Assembly (NCBI GenBank): GCA_012959805.1
Contig: DUCN01000080.1
Coordinates: forward strand, 17,846-81,845
Direction: 5' to 3'
DNA: 64,000 nt
From: Myxococcales bacterium
Lineage (GTDB): Bacteria > Myxococcota_A > UBA9160 > UBA4427
Below are positions 39,537 through 48,171 of the stretch, in pieces. Under the pieces are notes generated by a model that saw only the letters and a list, made by a program, of their open reading frames with translations, had not been told where the DNA came from and searched no databases. The position numbers and the translations under genes were made by a program. How positions within the stretch are numbered: position 1 is the first letter of the stretch; the number at the start of each line of letters is the position of its first letter.

Positions 39537-40459
39537 CCGAAGCGATTGATGAGAGCGTCAATTTTGCAGGGATCGTGCTGCGTAATCCCGTGTTGACCGC
39601 CTCTGGAACTTTCGGATACGGGACAGAGTTCGCCCCTTTTCTCGATCTCGAGAAAATCGGTGGCTTTGTCGCCAAGAGCCTCACCCTCGAGCCGCGATTC
39701 GGAAACCCGCCGCCGCGGATTGCGGAAACGCCCGCCGGAATGCTGAATGCGATCAGCATCGAAAACGTTGGAGTGCGTGCTTTTCTAGAAGAAAAGCTTC
39801 CAGCTCTGCCCGACGGCGTGGTCGTCATCGCGAGTGCGTTTGGAACAGAGCCTTCGGTTTACGCGGAACTCGCAGCTCGGGTATCGGAACATCCGAGGAT
39901 TTCGGGGATCGAGATCAATGCATCCTGCCCGCATGTGAAAGCCGGTGGGATCGAATTCGGCCAGGACCCAAAGCTTCTAGGCGAGCTCGTGCGTGAGGTG
40001 CGACGCGCGACAACGCGCCCGCTGCTCGTGAAGCTCTCGCCCAACGTCACGCACATAGCAGACATGGCGCGAGTTTGTGAGGCCGAGGGGGCCGATGGGA
40101 TTTCGCTGATCAATGCGGTTCAGGCGATGGAAGTCGATGTCGAGACCCGTCGTCCCGTGCTCTCGAATATTCTGGGCGGCTTGTCGGGGCCGGCGATTCG
40201 ACCGATCGCGCTGCGAATGGTCTGGCAGGTCGCGCAGGCGGTCGAAATCCCGATCTGTGGAGTCGGAGGAATCATGAATGCGGAGGACGCCATCAAGTTC
40301 ATGCTCTGTGGGGCCACCGCGGTCCAGGTTGGAACGGCGAACTACCTCGACCCGTCGTCGGCACAGCGAATTGCGGTTGGAATCTCAGAGTACGCACGCA
40401 GTCATGGATTCAAACGAGTTGCGGATCTGACGGGAGCCCTCGAGACCCCTCGGGAATGA
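39533..40459 (+). CDS. pyrD: Dihydroorotate dehydrogenase, class 1B catalytic subunit
   Basis: Oxidises dihydroorotate to orotate in pyrimidine synthesis. FMN-binding elements PVLTASGTFGYG and FVAKSLTLEPR, catalytic Cys in IEINASCPHVKAGG near residue 130, KLSPNVTHIADMA, and the end GVGGIMNAEDAIKFMLCGATAVQVGTAN. The class 1B partner PyrK is directly upstream. About 308 residues. ATG 39533 overlaps the pyrK stop. Confidence 0.95.
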   Translation: MTEAIDESVNFAGIVLRNPVLTASGTFGYGTEFAPFLDLEKIGGFVAKSLTLEPRFGNPPPRIAETPAGMLNAISIENVGVRAFLEEKLPALPDGVVVIASAFGTEPSVYAELAARVSEHPRISGIEINASCPHVKAGGIEFGQDPKLLGELVREVRRATTRPLLVKLSPNVTHIADMARVCEAEGADGISLINAVQAMEVDVETRRPVLSNILGGLSGPAIRPIALRMVWQVAQAVEIPICGVGGIMNAEDAIKFMLCGATAVQVGTANYLDPSSAQRIAVGISEYARSHGFKRVADLTGALETPRE

Positions 40460-40820
40460 GTGGCGAAAATCGAGTCTGAGTTGCCATTGTTGCCCCGTTC
40501 ACTTAATTTGCGCGGGCTCTTGCGGTCGTAACGGCTTCCTGGGCAGAGCTTTTCGGGTCGATCGGCGTGACGGCATCGGGGTAGGCGAAGTTCCGGTGGC
40601 CTGACGGCGGTTCGAAACCGCCGGAAAAGTGGGCGTTTCGTCCGCTTTTTTTTGTTTTGGAGCCAGTAGTTATGGTCGTTAACGCGCAGCCATGTTTTAT
40701 TGATCGCGAACGCTATGGCACATGAGCGACCACAAATTTGAGCAAGACAAGAAGTAGAGGCAACAGGAAGCAAGATCACACAGCAAGCGCGGCCAAGGCC
40801 GAGCGAGAGAGGACCGACGC
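40460..40820 (+). promoter_or_regulatory. rimP operon leader
   Basis: No protein gene is evident in these 361 bases. They hold two successive hairpins, the second an intrinsic terminator (listed separately), then an A/C-rich stretch with a ribosome-like AGAGAGGA (40806-40813) seven bases before the AUC at 40821. A terminated leader before rimP-nusA-infB suggests attenuation of the operon. No tRNA could be found. Confidence 0.5.
40605..40653 (+). terminator. Tandem hairpins with intrinsic terminator in rimP leader
   Basis: Hairpin 1: CGGCGGTT (40605-40612) with AACCGCCG (40616-40623). Hairpin 2: AAAAGTGGGCG (40625-40635) with CGTCCGCTTTT (40639-40649), 11 pairs with two G-U, followed by TTTT G TTTT. 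The second is a clear Rho-independent terminator placed between pyrD and rimP, either ending the pyrD transcript or serving as an attenuator. Confidence 0.75.
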
Positions 40821-41348
40821 ATCTATCGAGACATTCCGGAAGAGCTCCGATCGCTGATTGAGCCCATTGTCCAAGACCACGACTGTGAATTGGTCGACGT
40901 CGAAGTGGCGAAGAATCGCGGAATGGGGCTGGTCCGAATCACAGTCGACCATCCCAGTGGTGATGGTCGAGTTGAGATCGAGCGCTGCGTTGCAATCTCC
41001 CGAGAAGTCGAAACGTTGCTCGATGCGGCGGACCAGATGATGGGTGCGTACAAGCTGGAAGTGACCTCACCAGGTTTGGATAGGGTGCTGGGTCGAGATA
41101 GAGATTTTGTCGCAGTGATTGGTCATGAGATCAAACTGCGTGTGGGACGCCCGATCGAAGGGCGGAAGCGTTTTCGCGGTCAGCTCGTTTCATTCGAGTC
41201 GGGTGCGCTGAACATGAAGGTTGATGGGGGTTCGGTCTTGATCCCCATCGAGGATGTAGAGAAGGCCAATTTGATTTATGAGTTCACGAGTGCTGACTTC
41301 GCCAAGGGAGCAGCACATCGCAACTCGAGCCAGTCGGGCGGGGAATGA
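40821..41348 (+). CDS. rimP: Ribosome maturation factor RimP, probable AUC start
   Basis: Assists 30S maturation. LRSLIEPIVQDHDCELVDVE starts the conserved domain, then GMGLVRITVDHPSG, LEVTSPGLDRVLGRDRDF and the C-terminal SH3-like KRFRGQLVSFESG. The frame is open to a TAG at 40755 but contains no ATG, GTG or TTG before TTG 40890, which would cut 23 conserved residues. AUC 40821 stands seven bases after AGAGAGGA, giving 175 residues, so a non-standard start is proposed. ATT 40833 is a second option. The end overlaps nusA by four bases. Confidence 0.8.
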   Translation: MYRDIPEELRSLIEPIVQDHDCELVDVEVAKNRGMGLVRITVDHPSGDGRVEIERCVAISREVETLLDAADQMMGAYKLEVTSPGLDRVLGRDRDFVAVIGHEIKLRVGRPIEGRKRFRGQLVSFESGALNMKVDGGSVLIPIEDVEKANLIYEFTSADFAKGAAHRNSSQSGGE

Positions 41349-42739
41349 TGCTGGGCTTGAATCTCAAGCGAGAGATCGATCAGATCGCCAAAGATAAAGG
41401 CATCGAGGCAACCGAAATCACGGGTGCCCTCGAAGAAGCCATGCGCCAGGCCGCGCGAAAGCGTTTCGGTCAGGACAAAGAGATCGAGGCGAAATACAAT
41501 GACGAGATCGGCGAAGTCGAGCTCTTCGAATTTCGCGAGGTTGTCGACGCGATTACGGATCCGGAGACACAGATTCTTCTCGCGGAAGCGCAGCGCGACT
41601 ACGACCCGGAAGTCGAAGTCGGCGACGAAATCGGTGTCAAACTCGATACTTCGGGATTTGGCCGAATCCTCGCACAGGCCGCGAAACAGGTCATCATTCA
41701 GCGAATTCGTGAGGCCGAGCGGGACAACACCTTCGACGAGTACACGGGTCGTCAGGGCGAAGTCGTCAACGGCATCGTTCGCCGCTTCGAGAAGGGCGCG
41801 ATCATCGTCGACCTTGGTCGCGCCGAAGCGGTCATTCCGGCGAAGGAGCAGGTCCCACGCGAAAGCTATCGCCCGGGTGATCGCATTCGCGCCTATGTCG
41901 TCGAGGTCAACAAAGTCGCCAAGGGCCCGCAGATCGTTTTGTCTCGTGCTTCGATCGACTTCCTGATCAAGCTCTTCGAACAAGAAGTGCCGGAGATGTA
42001 CGAGAAGATCGTCTCGATCGAATCCGCTGCACGCGAACCAGGTGGTCGCTCCAAGATCGCCGTCGTTTCACGAGACAGCGATGTCGATCCGGTTGGTGCT
42101 TGTGTCGGAATGAAGGGAAGTCGCGTACAGGCCGTGGTTCAGGAGCTTCGTGGCGAGCGAATCGACATCGTTCCGTGGAGTCCGGATACCCCACGTTATG
42201 TCTGCAGTGCGCTGTCGCCCGCTCAGGTTTCGAAAGTCATTATCGACGAAGCTCAGAAGTCGATGGATGTGATCGTTCCCGACGACCAGCTCTCACTCGC
42301 GATTGGTCGTCGTGGTCAGAATGTTCGACTTGCGGTTCAGCTGACTGGGTGGCGCATCGACATCAAGAGCGAAACGAAGATGCGCGAGATCGCGGAGTGG
42401 TTGTCGAAGGCGGTTTCCGTCGTCGAGGACTGCGGTGATCCTGAAGCGGACCTTTTGCTTCAACAGGGAATTACGTCGCTCGAAGATCTGTCGGAATGCG
42501 CGAATGAAATGTTGTCCGTGCTGCCGGGGATCGATGACGCCGGCGCCGAGAGGATCAAGGCGCGCGCAGCCGAGCTGGTCGGTGAGAAGGTGATCGCTGA
42601 CGAAGAACGAGCGCGGCTCGAACTTGAGAACCAGGCGCGGTTGAGAGCAGAAGCCGAAGCGGCTACGGCGGAGAGTCGTGCGGCGGAGAGCGAGGAAAGC
42701 TCGCCCGCGGCAGAGCCGGCCACGGACGGCGAAAAGTGA
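41345..42739 (+). CDS. nusA: Transcription termination/antitermination factor NusA
   Basis: 464 residues: N-terminal RNA-polymerase-binding domain (NLKREIDQIAKDKGIE), S1 domain (GEVVNGIVRRFEKGAIIVDLG), KH1 and KH2 (DPVGACVGMKGSRVQAVVQEL; DDQLSLAIGRRGQNVRLAVQLTG), one C-terminal helix-hairpin-helix repeat, and a short Ala/Glu-rich tail. It follows rimP in the usual order. Confidence 0.96.
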   Translation: MMLGLNLKREIDQIAKDKGIEATEITGALEEAMRQAARKRFGQDKEIEAKYNDEIGEVELFEFREVVDAITDPETQILLAEAQRDYDPEVEVGDEIGVKLDTSGFGRILAQAAKQVIIQRIREAERDNTFDEYTGRQGEVVNGIVRRFEKGAIIVDLGRAEAVIPAKEQVPRESYRPGDRIRAYVVEVNKVAKGPQIVLSRASIDFLIKLFEQEVPEMYEKIVSIESAAREPGGRSKIAVVSRDSDVDPVGACVGMKGSRVQAVVQELRGERIDIVPWSPDTPRYVCSALSPAQVSKVIIDEAQKSMDVIVPDDQLSLAIGRRGQNVRLAVQLTGWRIDIKSETKMREIAEWLSKAVSVVEDCGDPEADLLLQQGITSLEDLSECANEMLSVLPGIDDAGAERIKARAAELVGEKVIADEERARLELENQARLRAEAEAATAESRAAESEESSPAAEPATDGEK

Positions 42740-42903
42740 GTGAGACATACGTAGGTCATGAAGATTAGGTCGAGCCCAAGCGGATGATCGCGAGATCGAC
42801 TGGTACAACAACACCGATACAACTAACGGCAATAGCGGCAACGACAGTATGACCTGGAATCAGGTAGAACATCTAGGCCACCAACGGACGCACGCAGGGA
42901 TCG

Positions 42904-45408
42904 ATGGCAAATATCAGGGCATACAAGCTCGCTGAAGAACTTGGAATAGACCGCAGCGAGTTTGTCGACGTGGCGGGTACGCATGGCGTTGAGCTGAAGA
43001 GTGCGATGGCTTCGCTCAACGAAGCTACGGTTGAATTGCTGCGCGAGAAGATCGCCGGCACGGCACCCAAGAAGCGCGAAATGGACGAACGACGTCTTGA
43101 GAGCAAAGGTGGGATGACCGTCGTGCGCCGTCGACGGAAAAAGGCACCTGAGCCAGAGCCAGAACCTGTCGTTGAGGCGCCGCCGATCGAAGAAGTGGCT
43201 GCGGTCGCGGCCGCCGAGGTTGTTGCAGCCGAAGTAGGCGCCCCAACATCCGAGGTGATGGCGGGAGCCGATGCGGCCGCATCACCGACGACACCTGCAA
43301 CACCAGGATCGCCCGATTCGACTTCGGCCGCGACACCAGCTGGGACTGGCAAGACGGCTTCTCCCGCGAAACCAGGATCGCCGGCTGCGCCGCGCGACGG
43401 TCGCACGGCTCCCGGAACTCCGGAGAGCCCAGATCGAAAGGGTAAGCAGCGCAAGCGTGTCCGTGAAGTCGTCAATCTGCAGGAGCAGGAGCAATTCGCC
43501 AAGCAGATTACGAGTCGTGGCTCTGGCCAGCGCCGTGTCGTCACAACCGCCCCGCGCTCGGCCGTCAACCCGCGTGCCCGACGTCGCGATAAGCTTTCAC
43601 CGAAGCCGACGTCCGCCTCGATCGAGGCGAGCAAGACGCGTCAGGTGAAGGTTTCCGGCGACATCAGCATCGGCGAGCTTTCGAAGCAGTCCGGTCTCAA
43701 GGCGCCCGCTATTCAGGGCAAATTGATGGCGCTTGGCATCATGGTTTCCGTCAATCAGAGAATCGATTTCGAGACGGTGCAGAAGATTTCAGGAGAGATG
43801 GGTTTTGAAGCGGCGGATGTTGGTTTCAAGGAAGAAACCTTCCTCGAAACGACTCCGGGAGAAGTGAACGAAGGGACGGTCGAGGCGAGTGAAAACCTGA
43901 AGCTCCGCCCACCGATCATCACAGTCATGGGTCATGTCGATCACGGCAAGACCTCGCTACTCGACGCAATTCGGAAGACTCAGGTCACCGAGGGCGAAGC
44001 CGGTGGAATCACGCAGCACGTCGGCGCCTATCAAGTGACAGCGAATGGTCACGACCTCACCTTCATCGACACGCCCGGCCATGCCGCGTTTACGGCCATG
44101 CGCGCGCGTGGTGCAGCGGTGACGGATCTGGTGGTTCTCGTGATTGCTGCCACCGAAGGCGTGATGCCGCAGACCGTCGAGGCGATCGAGCATGCGCAGG
44201 CCGCCGGTTGCCCGATCCTGGTCGCCGTCAACAAGTGTGATCTTCCGGAAGCAGACCCCGAGAAGGCTCGGCAGCGACTGACCGAGCATAACCTTGTACC
44301 GGAAGATTTCGGTGGCGATGTGATTTGTGTGAACGTGTCGGCCAAGACCGGCGATGGGATCGATCAGCTCCTCGAGATGCTCGCACTTCAGGCCGAGGTC
44401 CTCGAATTGCGCGCCGACTCGACGAGGCGAGCGAGCGGTGTCGTGTTGGAAGCCCAACTCGACAAGGGTCGTGGCCCGGTGGCGACGATCATCATTCAAA
44501 ATGGCACGCTGAAGAAGGGCGATTCTATTGTCGTTGGAACGACCTGGGGCCGAGTGCGCCAGATGCGCGACGACAATGGCGCCAACATCAGGGAGGCGGG
44601 GCCTTCGACTCCGGTTCAGATTACCGGGCTCTCGGATGTGCCGTCCGCGGGTGCCGCGTTCCACGCAGTGGAGAGCGACCGAGTCGCCAAGCAAATCATC
44701 GATCATCGTGAAGATCAACTTCGTGGGAAGACGAGTTCCCCGAAGCCACGACTCACGCTCGATGAGTTCTATGCGCAGTCGAGCAGTGAGGGTCCCAAGG
44801 AACTGTCGGTGGTTCTCAAAGCGGATGTTCAGGGATCTTGTGAGGCGGCGCGTGACGCACTCGAAAAGTTGTCGACCGACGAAGTCAAACTGCGGGTGAT
44901 TTCGTCCGGCGTTGGAGCCATCGTCGAGAACGATATCAACCTTGCCTCGGCCAGTGGCACCATCGTGCTCGGATTCAACGTTCGTCCGGATCCACCGGCG
45001 CGTAAGCTGTCGGACTCTGCGAATATCGAAATCCGTACGTATACGATCATCATGCAGATGCTCGATGACGTGAAGGCTGCGATGGCGGGACTTCTGCCGG
45101 CGATCGTGACGGAGAACATGCTAGGTCGGGCCGAAATTCGGGAGACCTTTACGATTCCGAAGATTGGTACGATTGCCGGTTCCCTTATCTTGGAAGGCAA
45201 GTTCATTCGAAATGCCCATTGCCGTGTCGTTCGTGACGGCATCCAGGTCTACACCGGGACGGTAGGCTCCCTGCGACGATTCAAGGATGACGTCAAGGAA
45301 GTCATCAATGGCATGGAATGCGGTATAGGCGTTGCCACGTACAACGATGTCAAAGTGGGCGACGTGATCGAGGCGTTCGAGTTGAGCGAGAAGCCAGCGG
45401 TGCTCTAG
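42904..45408 (+). CDS. infB: Translation initiation factor IF-2
   Basis: 834 residues. N-terminal helix ([21 protein letters not shown]), a Pro/Ala/Glu-rich linker (about 80-190), then the GTPase: G1 [11 protein letters not shown] near residue 345, G2 [13 protein letters not shown]3 DTPGHAAF, G4 NKCD. Domains II-IV follow, ending [28 protein letters not shown] 42904 has CAGGGA just before. YlxR, often between nusA and infB, is absent; the 164-base gap holds only low-complexity DNA. A hairpin (GACGCGC, TTT, GCGCGTC; 45411-45427) follows the stop. Confidence 0.96.
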   Translation: MANIRAYKLAEELGIDRSEFVDVAGTHGVELKSAMASLNEATVELLREKIAGTAPKKREMDERRLESKGGMTVVRRRRKKAPEPEPEPVVEAPPIEEVAAVAAAEVVAAEVGAPTSEVMAGADAAASPTTPATPGSPDSTSAATPAGTGKTASPAKPGSPAAPRDGRTAPGTPESPDRKGKQRKRVREVVNLQEQEQFAKQITSRGSGQRRVVTTAPRSAVNPRARRRDKLSPKPTSASIEASKTRQVKVSGDISIGELSKQSGLKAPAIQGKLMALGIMVSVNQRIDFETVQKISGEMGFEAADVGFKEETFLETTPGEVNEGTVEASENLKLRPPIITVMGHVDHGKTSLLDAIRKTQVTEGEAGGITQHVGAYQVTANGHDLTFIDTPGHAAFTAMRARGAAVTDLVVLVIAATEGVMPQTVEAIEHAQAAGCPILVAVNKCDLPEADPEKARQRLTEHNLVPEDFGGDVICVNVSAKTGDGIDQLLEMLALQAEVLELRADSTRRASGVVLEAQLDKGRGPVATIIIQNGTLKKGDSIVVGTTWGRVRQMRDDNGANIREAGPSTPVQITGLSDVPSAGAAFHAVESDRVAKQIIDHREDQLRGKTSSPKPRLTLDEFYAQSSSEGPKELSVVLKADVQGSCEAARDALEKLSTDEVKLRVISSGVGAIVENDINLASASGTIVLGFNVRPDPPARKLSDSANIEIRTYTIIMQMLDDVKAAMAGLLPAIVTENMLGRAEIRETFTIPKIGTIAGSLILEGKFIRNAHCRVVRDGIQVYTGTVGSLRRFKDDVKEVINGMECGIGVATYNDVKVGDVIEAFELSEKPAVL

Positions 45409-45560
45409 GCGACGCGCTTTGCGCGTCGGGCTCGCCACCGCCGATTGAGCTTGATTCAGGGGAATTCCGCAATTGGCTAGCCGGAAGAACCGGCAAGAGC
45501 CGTGATCTCTCGTTTGTTTCAGTGTCTCGGTTGGCGGACCGCTTGGCTTTGGGTGGCGCG

Positions 45561-45959
45561 ATGATTGTTGGCGCGGCGGTGATTGAAATCCATGTTCATG
45601 AGTCCCAGTCGCTGAAGGCGAAGCGCGGGGTCGTCCGGTCGATCGCGGGGCGGCTGCGCAACCGATTCAACGTGTCGGTGAGTGAGGTAGGGGGTCAGGG
45701 GACCTGGCAGCGGGCTGTGATTGGATTGTCGATGACGGGCTGTGATGAAATCCCACTTCGTCGCGCGCTGGAGAAGGCTGTTCGATCGGTAGACGCGATG
45801 CATCTGGCCGAAGTGCTTGGAAGCGAGATTGAAATGGTCCGGCTTCCGATCTCCGAAACCCGACTTCCTGCTGGTGAGTTTGATGAGGCAGGGGATCAGG
45901 AAGACGATTTGCCGTGGGCCCGTGATCTAGGCGAGCGGGGAATGGAAGAAGGGGAGTAA
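45561..45959 (+). CDS. ylxP: DUF503 protein YlxP
   Basis: Small protein found between infB and rbfA in many bacteria. It begins MIVGAAVIEIHVHESQSLKAKRG and contains RSIAGRLRNRFNVSVSEVGG and MHLAEVLGSEIEM, all DUF503. About 132 residues, with an acidic C-terminal tail longer than usual. ATG 45561 was chosen by family alignment; the open frame upstream is not conserved. Its exact role is not settled. Confidence 0.9.
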   Translation: MIVGAAVIEIHVHESQSLKAKRGVVRSIAGRLRNRFNVSVSEVGGQGTWQRAVIGLSMTGCDEIPLRRALEKAVRSVDAMHLAEVLGSEIEMVRLPISETRLPAGEFDEAGDQEDDLPWARDLGERGMEEGE

Positions 45960-45964
45960 TCAGC

Positions 45965-46390
45965 GTGGCCGATTCGGTTCGCATTCGACGCGTAGCGGAG
46001 GAAATTCGCGGTCAGTTGTCGGAGATCTTGCGCGAAGAGGTTCGCGATCCAAGATTGAACATGGTGACGATTACGCGCGTAAAGTTGGCCTCGGATCTCG
46101 GGGCAGCAACGATTTTCTATAGCCCGCTCGGGGAGGATCCCACGGCCGATCGCGCACGGGAACTCAATGAAGCGATGTTGGCCGTGACTGGATTCGTTCG
46201 ACGCTCACTCTCGAAGCGCGTGAAGCTTCGGCATACCCCGAATCTCCGCTTCATTCTGGACGATTCGATTGCCGAAGGCAGTCAGACCCTGTCTCTGATT
46301 CGCTCGCTCGACGTTCAACCCGAAGAAGAAATATCCGAGTCCGGCGAGGTATCGACGGACCCATCTGGTGAGGACCATGGCGAGATATAA
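45965..46390 (+). CDS. rbfA: Ribosome-binding factor A
   Basis: 30S maturation factor with a KH-like fold. RIRRVAEEIRGQLSEILREEVRDPRL, VTITRVKLASDLGAATIFYS and LRHTPNLRFILDDSIAEGSQ match the family over residues 5-105, followed by an acidic tail. GTG 45965 follows GGAG of the ylxP end. It overlaps truB by 14 bases. Confidence 0.94.
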   Translation: MADSVRIRRVAEEIRGQLSEILREEVRDPRLNMVTITRVKLASDLGAATIFYSPLGEDPTADRARELNEAMLAVTGFVRRSLSKRVKLRHTPNLRFILDDSIAEGSQTLSLIRSLDVQPEEEISESGEVSTDPSGEDHGEI

Positions 46391-47327
46391 TCGTCGCAAT
46401 CAGAAGCGTAAGCGGCCAGAGCCGCCGGGGCCGTCAGGTTTCGTTGTCGTGGACAAGCCGGCGGGTCGAACCTCCCATGATGTCGTCGATGAAGCCCGAC
46501 GATGGTTTGGTACCCGCCGTGTTGGGCATCTCGGCACACTCGATCCTCAGGCGACCGGCGTATTGCCCTTGGCGATTCGTGGGGCCACGAAATTGATCCC
46601 CTTCATGGACGGTGCGGCGAAGGCTTACGACGGAACTGTCGTGCTCGGTGCCGAAACCGACACCCTGGACCGCGAAGGGGTCGTGACCCGGCAATTCTCT
46701 GGATCGTTTCCTGCTCAAGAAGTAGTCGAGAAGGCGCTCAAAGATTTCGGAGGTGACATTCAGCAGATTCCGCCGATGTATAGCGCTGTGAAGAAGGACG
46801 GCGTCCCCCTGCATAAGCTGGCGCGACGTGGCGAGGAGGTCGAGCGCGATCCCAAATGGGTGACCATCGATGAGATCGTGGTCACGCGCTTCGAATCCCC
46901 CGAGGTCGATCTTCGGGTTCGATGTAGCTCCGGGACCTATGTACGGGTCATTGCCGCGGATCTGGGTGAAGTGTTGGGCTGTGGGGCGCATCTGGGCGCG
47001 CTGCGAAGGACGCAGAGCGGTCCCTTTCTGATCGAAGAATCTCATCCTGTCGAGGAATTTGAGGCGGCGGCTCGGGCTGGGAAGCTCGAGTCGATGATGG
47101 TCTCGATGGCGGATGCGTTGGGGTTTCCCGTCCATCGGATCGCGGGTGAGCAGCAGATCAGACTCCAGAATGGTGGAGATCTGCCCTCCGGCGACCTTCC
47201 TCGCATGGCTCCGGGCGCTCGGGTTTCGATTCTCGATGCATCCGGGGATTTTCTGGCGGTGGCAGAGCTTCGACCGGATCGGCGTCTCTGGCCGCTTCGG
47301 GTTCTTCCCAGAGAGTCCGCGGCTTGA
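46377..47327 (+). CDS. truB: tRNA pseudouridine-55 synthase
   Basis: Makes pseudouridine 55 in the T-loop of tRNAs. GFVVVDKPAGRTSHDVVDEA, VGHLGTLDPQATGVLPLA with the catalytic Asp near residue 56, QIPPMYSAVKKDGVPLHKLARRG and CSSGTYVRVIAADLGEVLGCGAHL identify it. The C-terminal PUA-like part is present. Start ATG 46377; 316 residues. Confidence 0.95.
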   Translation: MARYNRRNQKRKRPEPPGPSGFVVVDKPAGRTSHDVVDEARRWFGTRRVGHLGTLDPQATGVLPLAIRGATKLIPFMDGAAKAYDGTVVLGAETDTLDREGVVTRQFSGSFPAQEVVEKALKDFGGDIQQIPPMYSAVKKDGVPLHKLARRGEEVERDPKWVTIDEIVVTRFESPEVDLRVRCSSGTYVRVIAADLGEVLGCGAHLGALRRTQSGPFLIEESHPVEEFEAAARAGKLESMMVSMADALGFPVHRIAGEQQIRLQNGGDLPSGDLPRMAPGARVSILDASGDFLAVAELRPDRRLWPLRVLPRESAA

Positions 47328-47530
47328 CGGAAAACAGGCTCTCTGGCGTTGCCAGCGGCCTGCCCCTCTGTCAAACTCCCGCGATCCGAAAAACGACCTA
47401 AAAACAGCGAGTTTCCGGATCGCCATCTAATACCAAGACCATGACCAAGATCACGAAGATCAAAAAGTCATGGTGGCGATCGAGCGAGAGACAGCAAGTC
47501 CAGCAAGACGAAATATAGGAGTCACACGAG

Positions 47531-47797
47531 TTGATCTCTGCAGAGAAAAAAGCGGAAGTCATTGGAGCCCATAAGCGGAGCGAATCCGATACCGGATCGC
47601 CCGAAGTTCAGATCTCGCTCTTGACCGAGCGAATCACGGGACTCCAGGAACATTTCAAGACAAACGCGAAGGATCATCATTCTCGTCGCGGCCTGCTCAA
47701 GATCGTGAGCCAGCGACGACGCCTTCTCGATTATCTCAAGCGAAAAGATCAGGCGCGTTACAGCGTCCTCATCGGAGAGCTTGGGCTTCGCCGATAG
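47531..47797 (+). CDS. rpsO: Ribosomal protein uS15
   Basis: 88 residues; [29 protein letters not shown] and [25 protein letters not shown] are typical of S15, which binds 16S rRNA in the 30S platform. TTG 47531 lies after TAGGAG. The 203-base leader is A/C-rich and contains no gene. A strong hairpin follows the stop. Confidence 0.96.
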   Translation: MISAEKKAEVIGAHKRSESDTGSPEVQISLLTERITGLQEHFKTNAKDHHSRRGLLKIVSQRRRLLDYLKRKDQARYSVLIGELGLRR

Positions 47798-47804
47798 AGT
47801 TTCC

Positions 47805-47836
47805 AGGAGCAACCGCATGCGGTTGCTCCTAGTTTT
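47805..47836 (+). terminator. Terminator after rpsO
   Basis: AGGAGCAACCGCA (47805-47817) is followed directly by its exact complement TGCGGTTGCTCCT (47818-47830) and then AGTTTT. A 26-bp palindrome folds to a 11-12 bp stem with a short loop. The T run is short, so some read-through into pnp is likely. Confidence 0.7.
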
Positions 47837-47925
47837 GGTGCAGTGTTCATCGATGCTCTTCGTTATCGAAGGGAGCCCCGTTGTGGGCTTTGATTGGAAC
47901 ACTGCGCTTCTTTTGGCCTGCACCA
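47836..47925 (+). ncRNA. Candidate structured RNA in rpsO-pnp gap with alternative outer helices
   Basis: GCAGTGTTC (47840-47848) pairs perfectly with GAACACTGC (47897-47905), closing a junction with two inner hairpins: CTTCG/CGAAG (47858-47871, loop TTAT) and GCCC/GGGC (47875-47888). A second perfect pairing, TGGTGCAG (47836-47843) with CTGCACCA (47918-47925), uses the same 5' bases and so excludes the first. It could be an RNase III/PNPase control site, as in E. coli, or a switch. Bases 47926-48171 hold nothing further except the pnp ribosome site. Confidence 0.5.
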
Positions 47926-48171
47926 CCGACGTTTTGTTGAAGTTCCTGTTAGGTGCCCCGTGAGATGCGGGAGTCGGTCATACGCGAATAATCTCCCCCG
48001 TTTCGCGCATGAGTGATCCTGCATTTTACAGGGTGTTCTCAACACGACCAAAACAAGATCAAGGTTGGTGAATTCGACGGGATTGGCTCGTTGATTGGCC
48101 GCAATTACATCGATGATTCATCCAACTTGAATGAAATGAGGGGATGGGCGTCGGTGAGGAGTAAATGAAAC

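Noticed and set aside
40722..40757. ATG 40722 as rimP start with read-through of TAG 40755
   Set aside because: It is in frame, but lacks a ribosome site, and the encoded residues are low-complexity and unlike RimP; the AUC start is simpler.
43140..43450. Pro/Glu/Ala-rich repeats in infB
   Set aside because: Low-complexity linkers are normal in the N-terminal part of IF-2.
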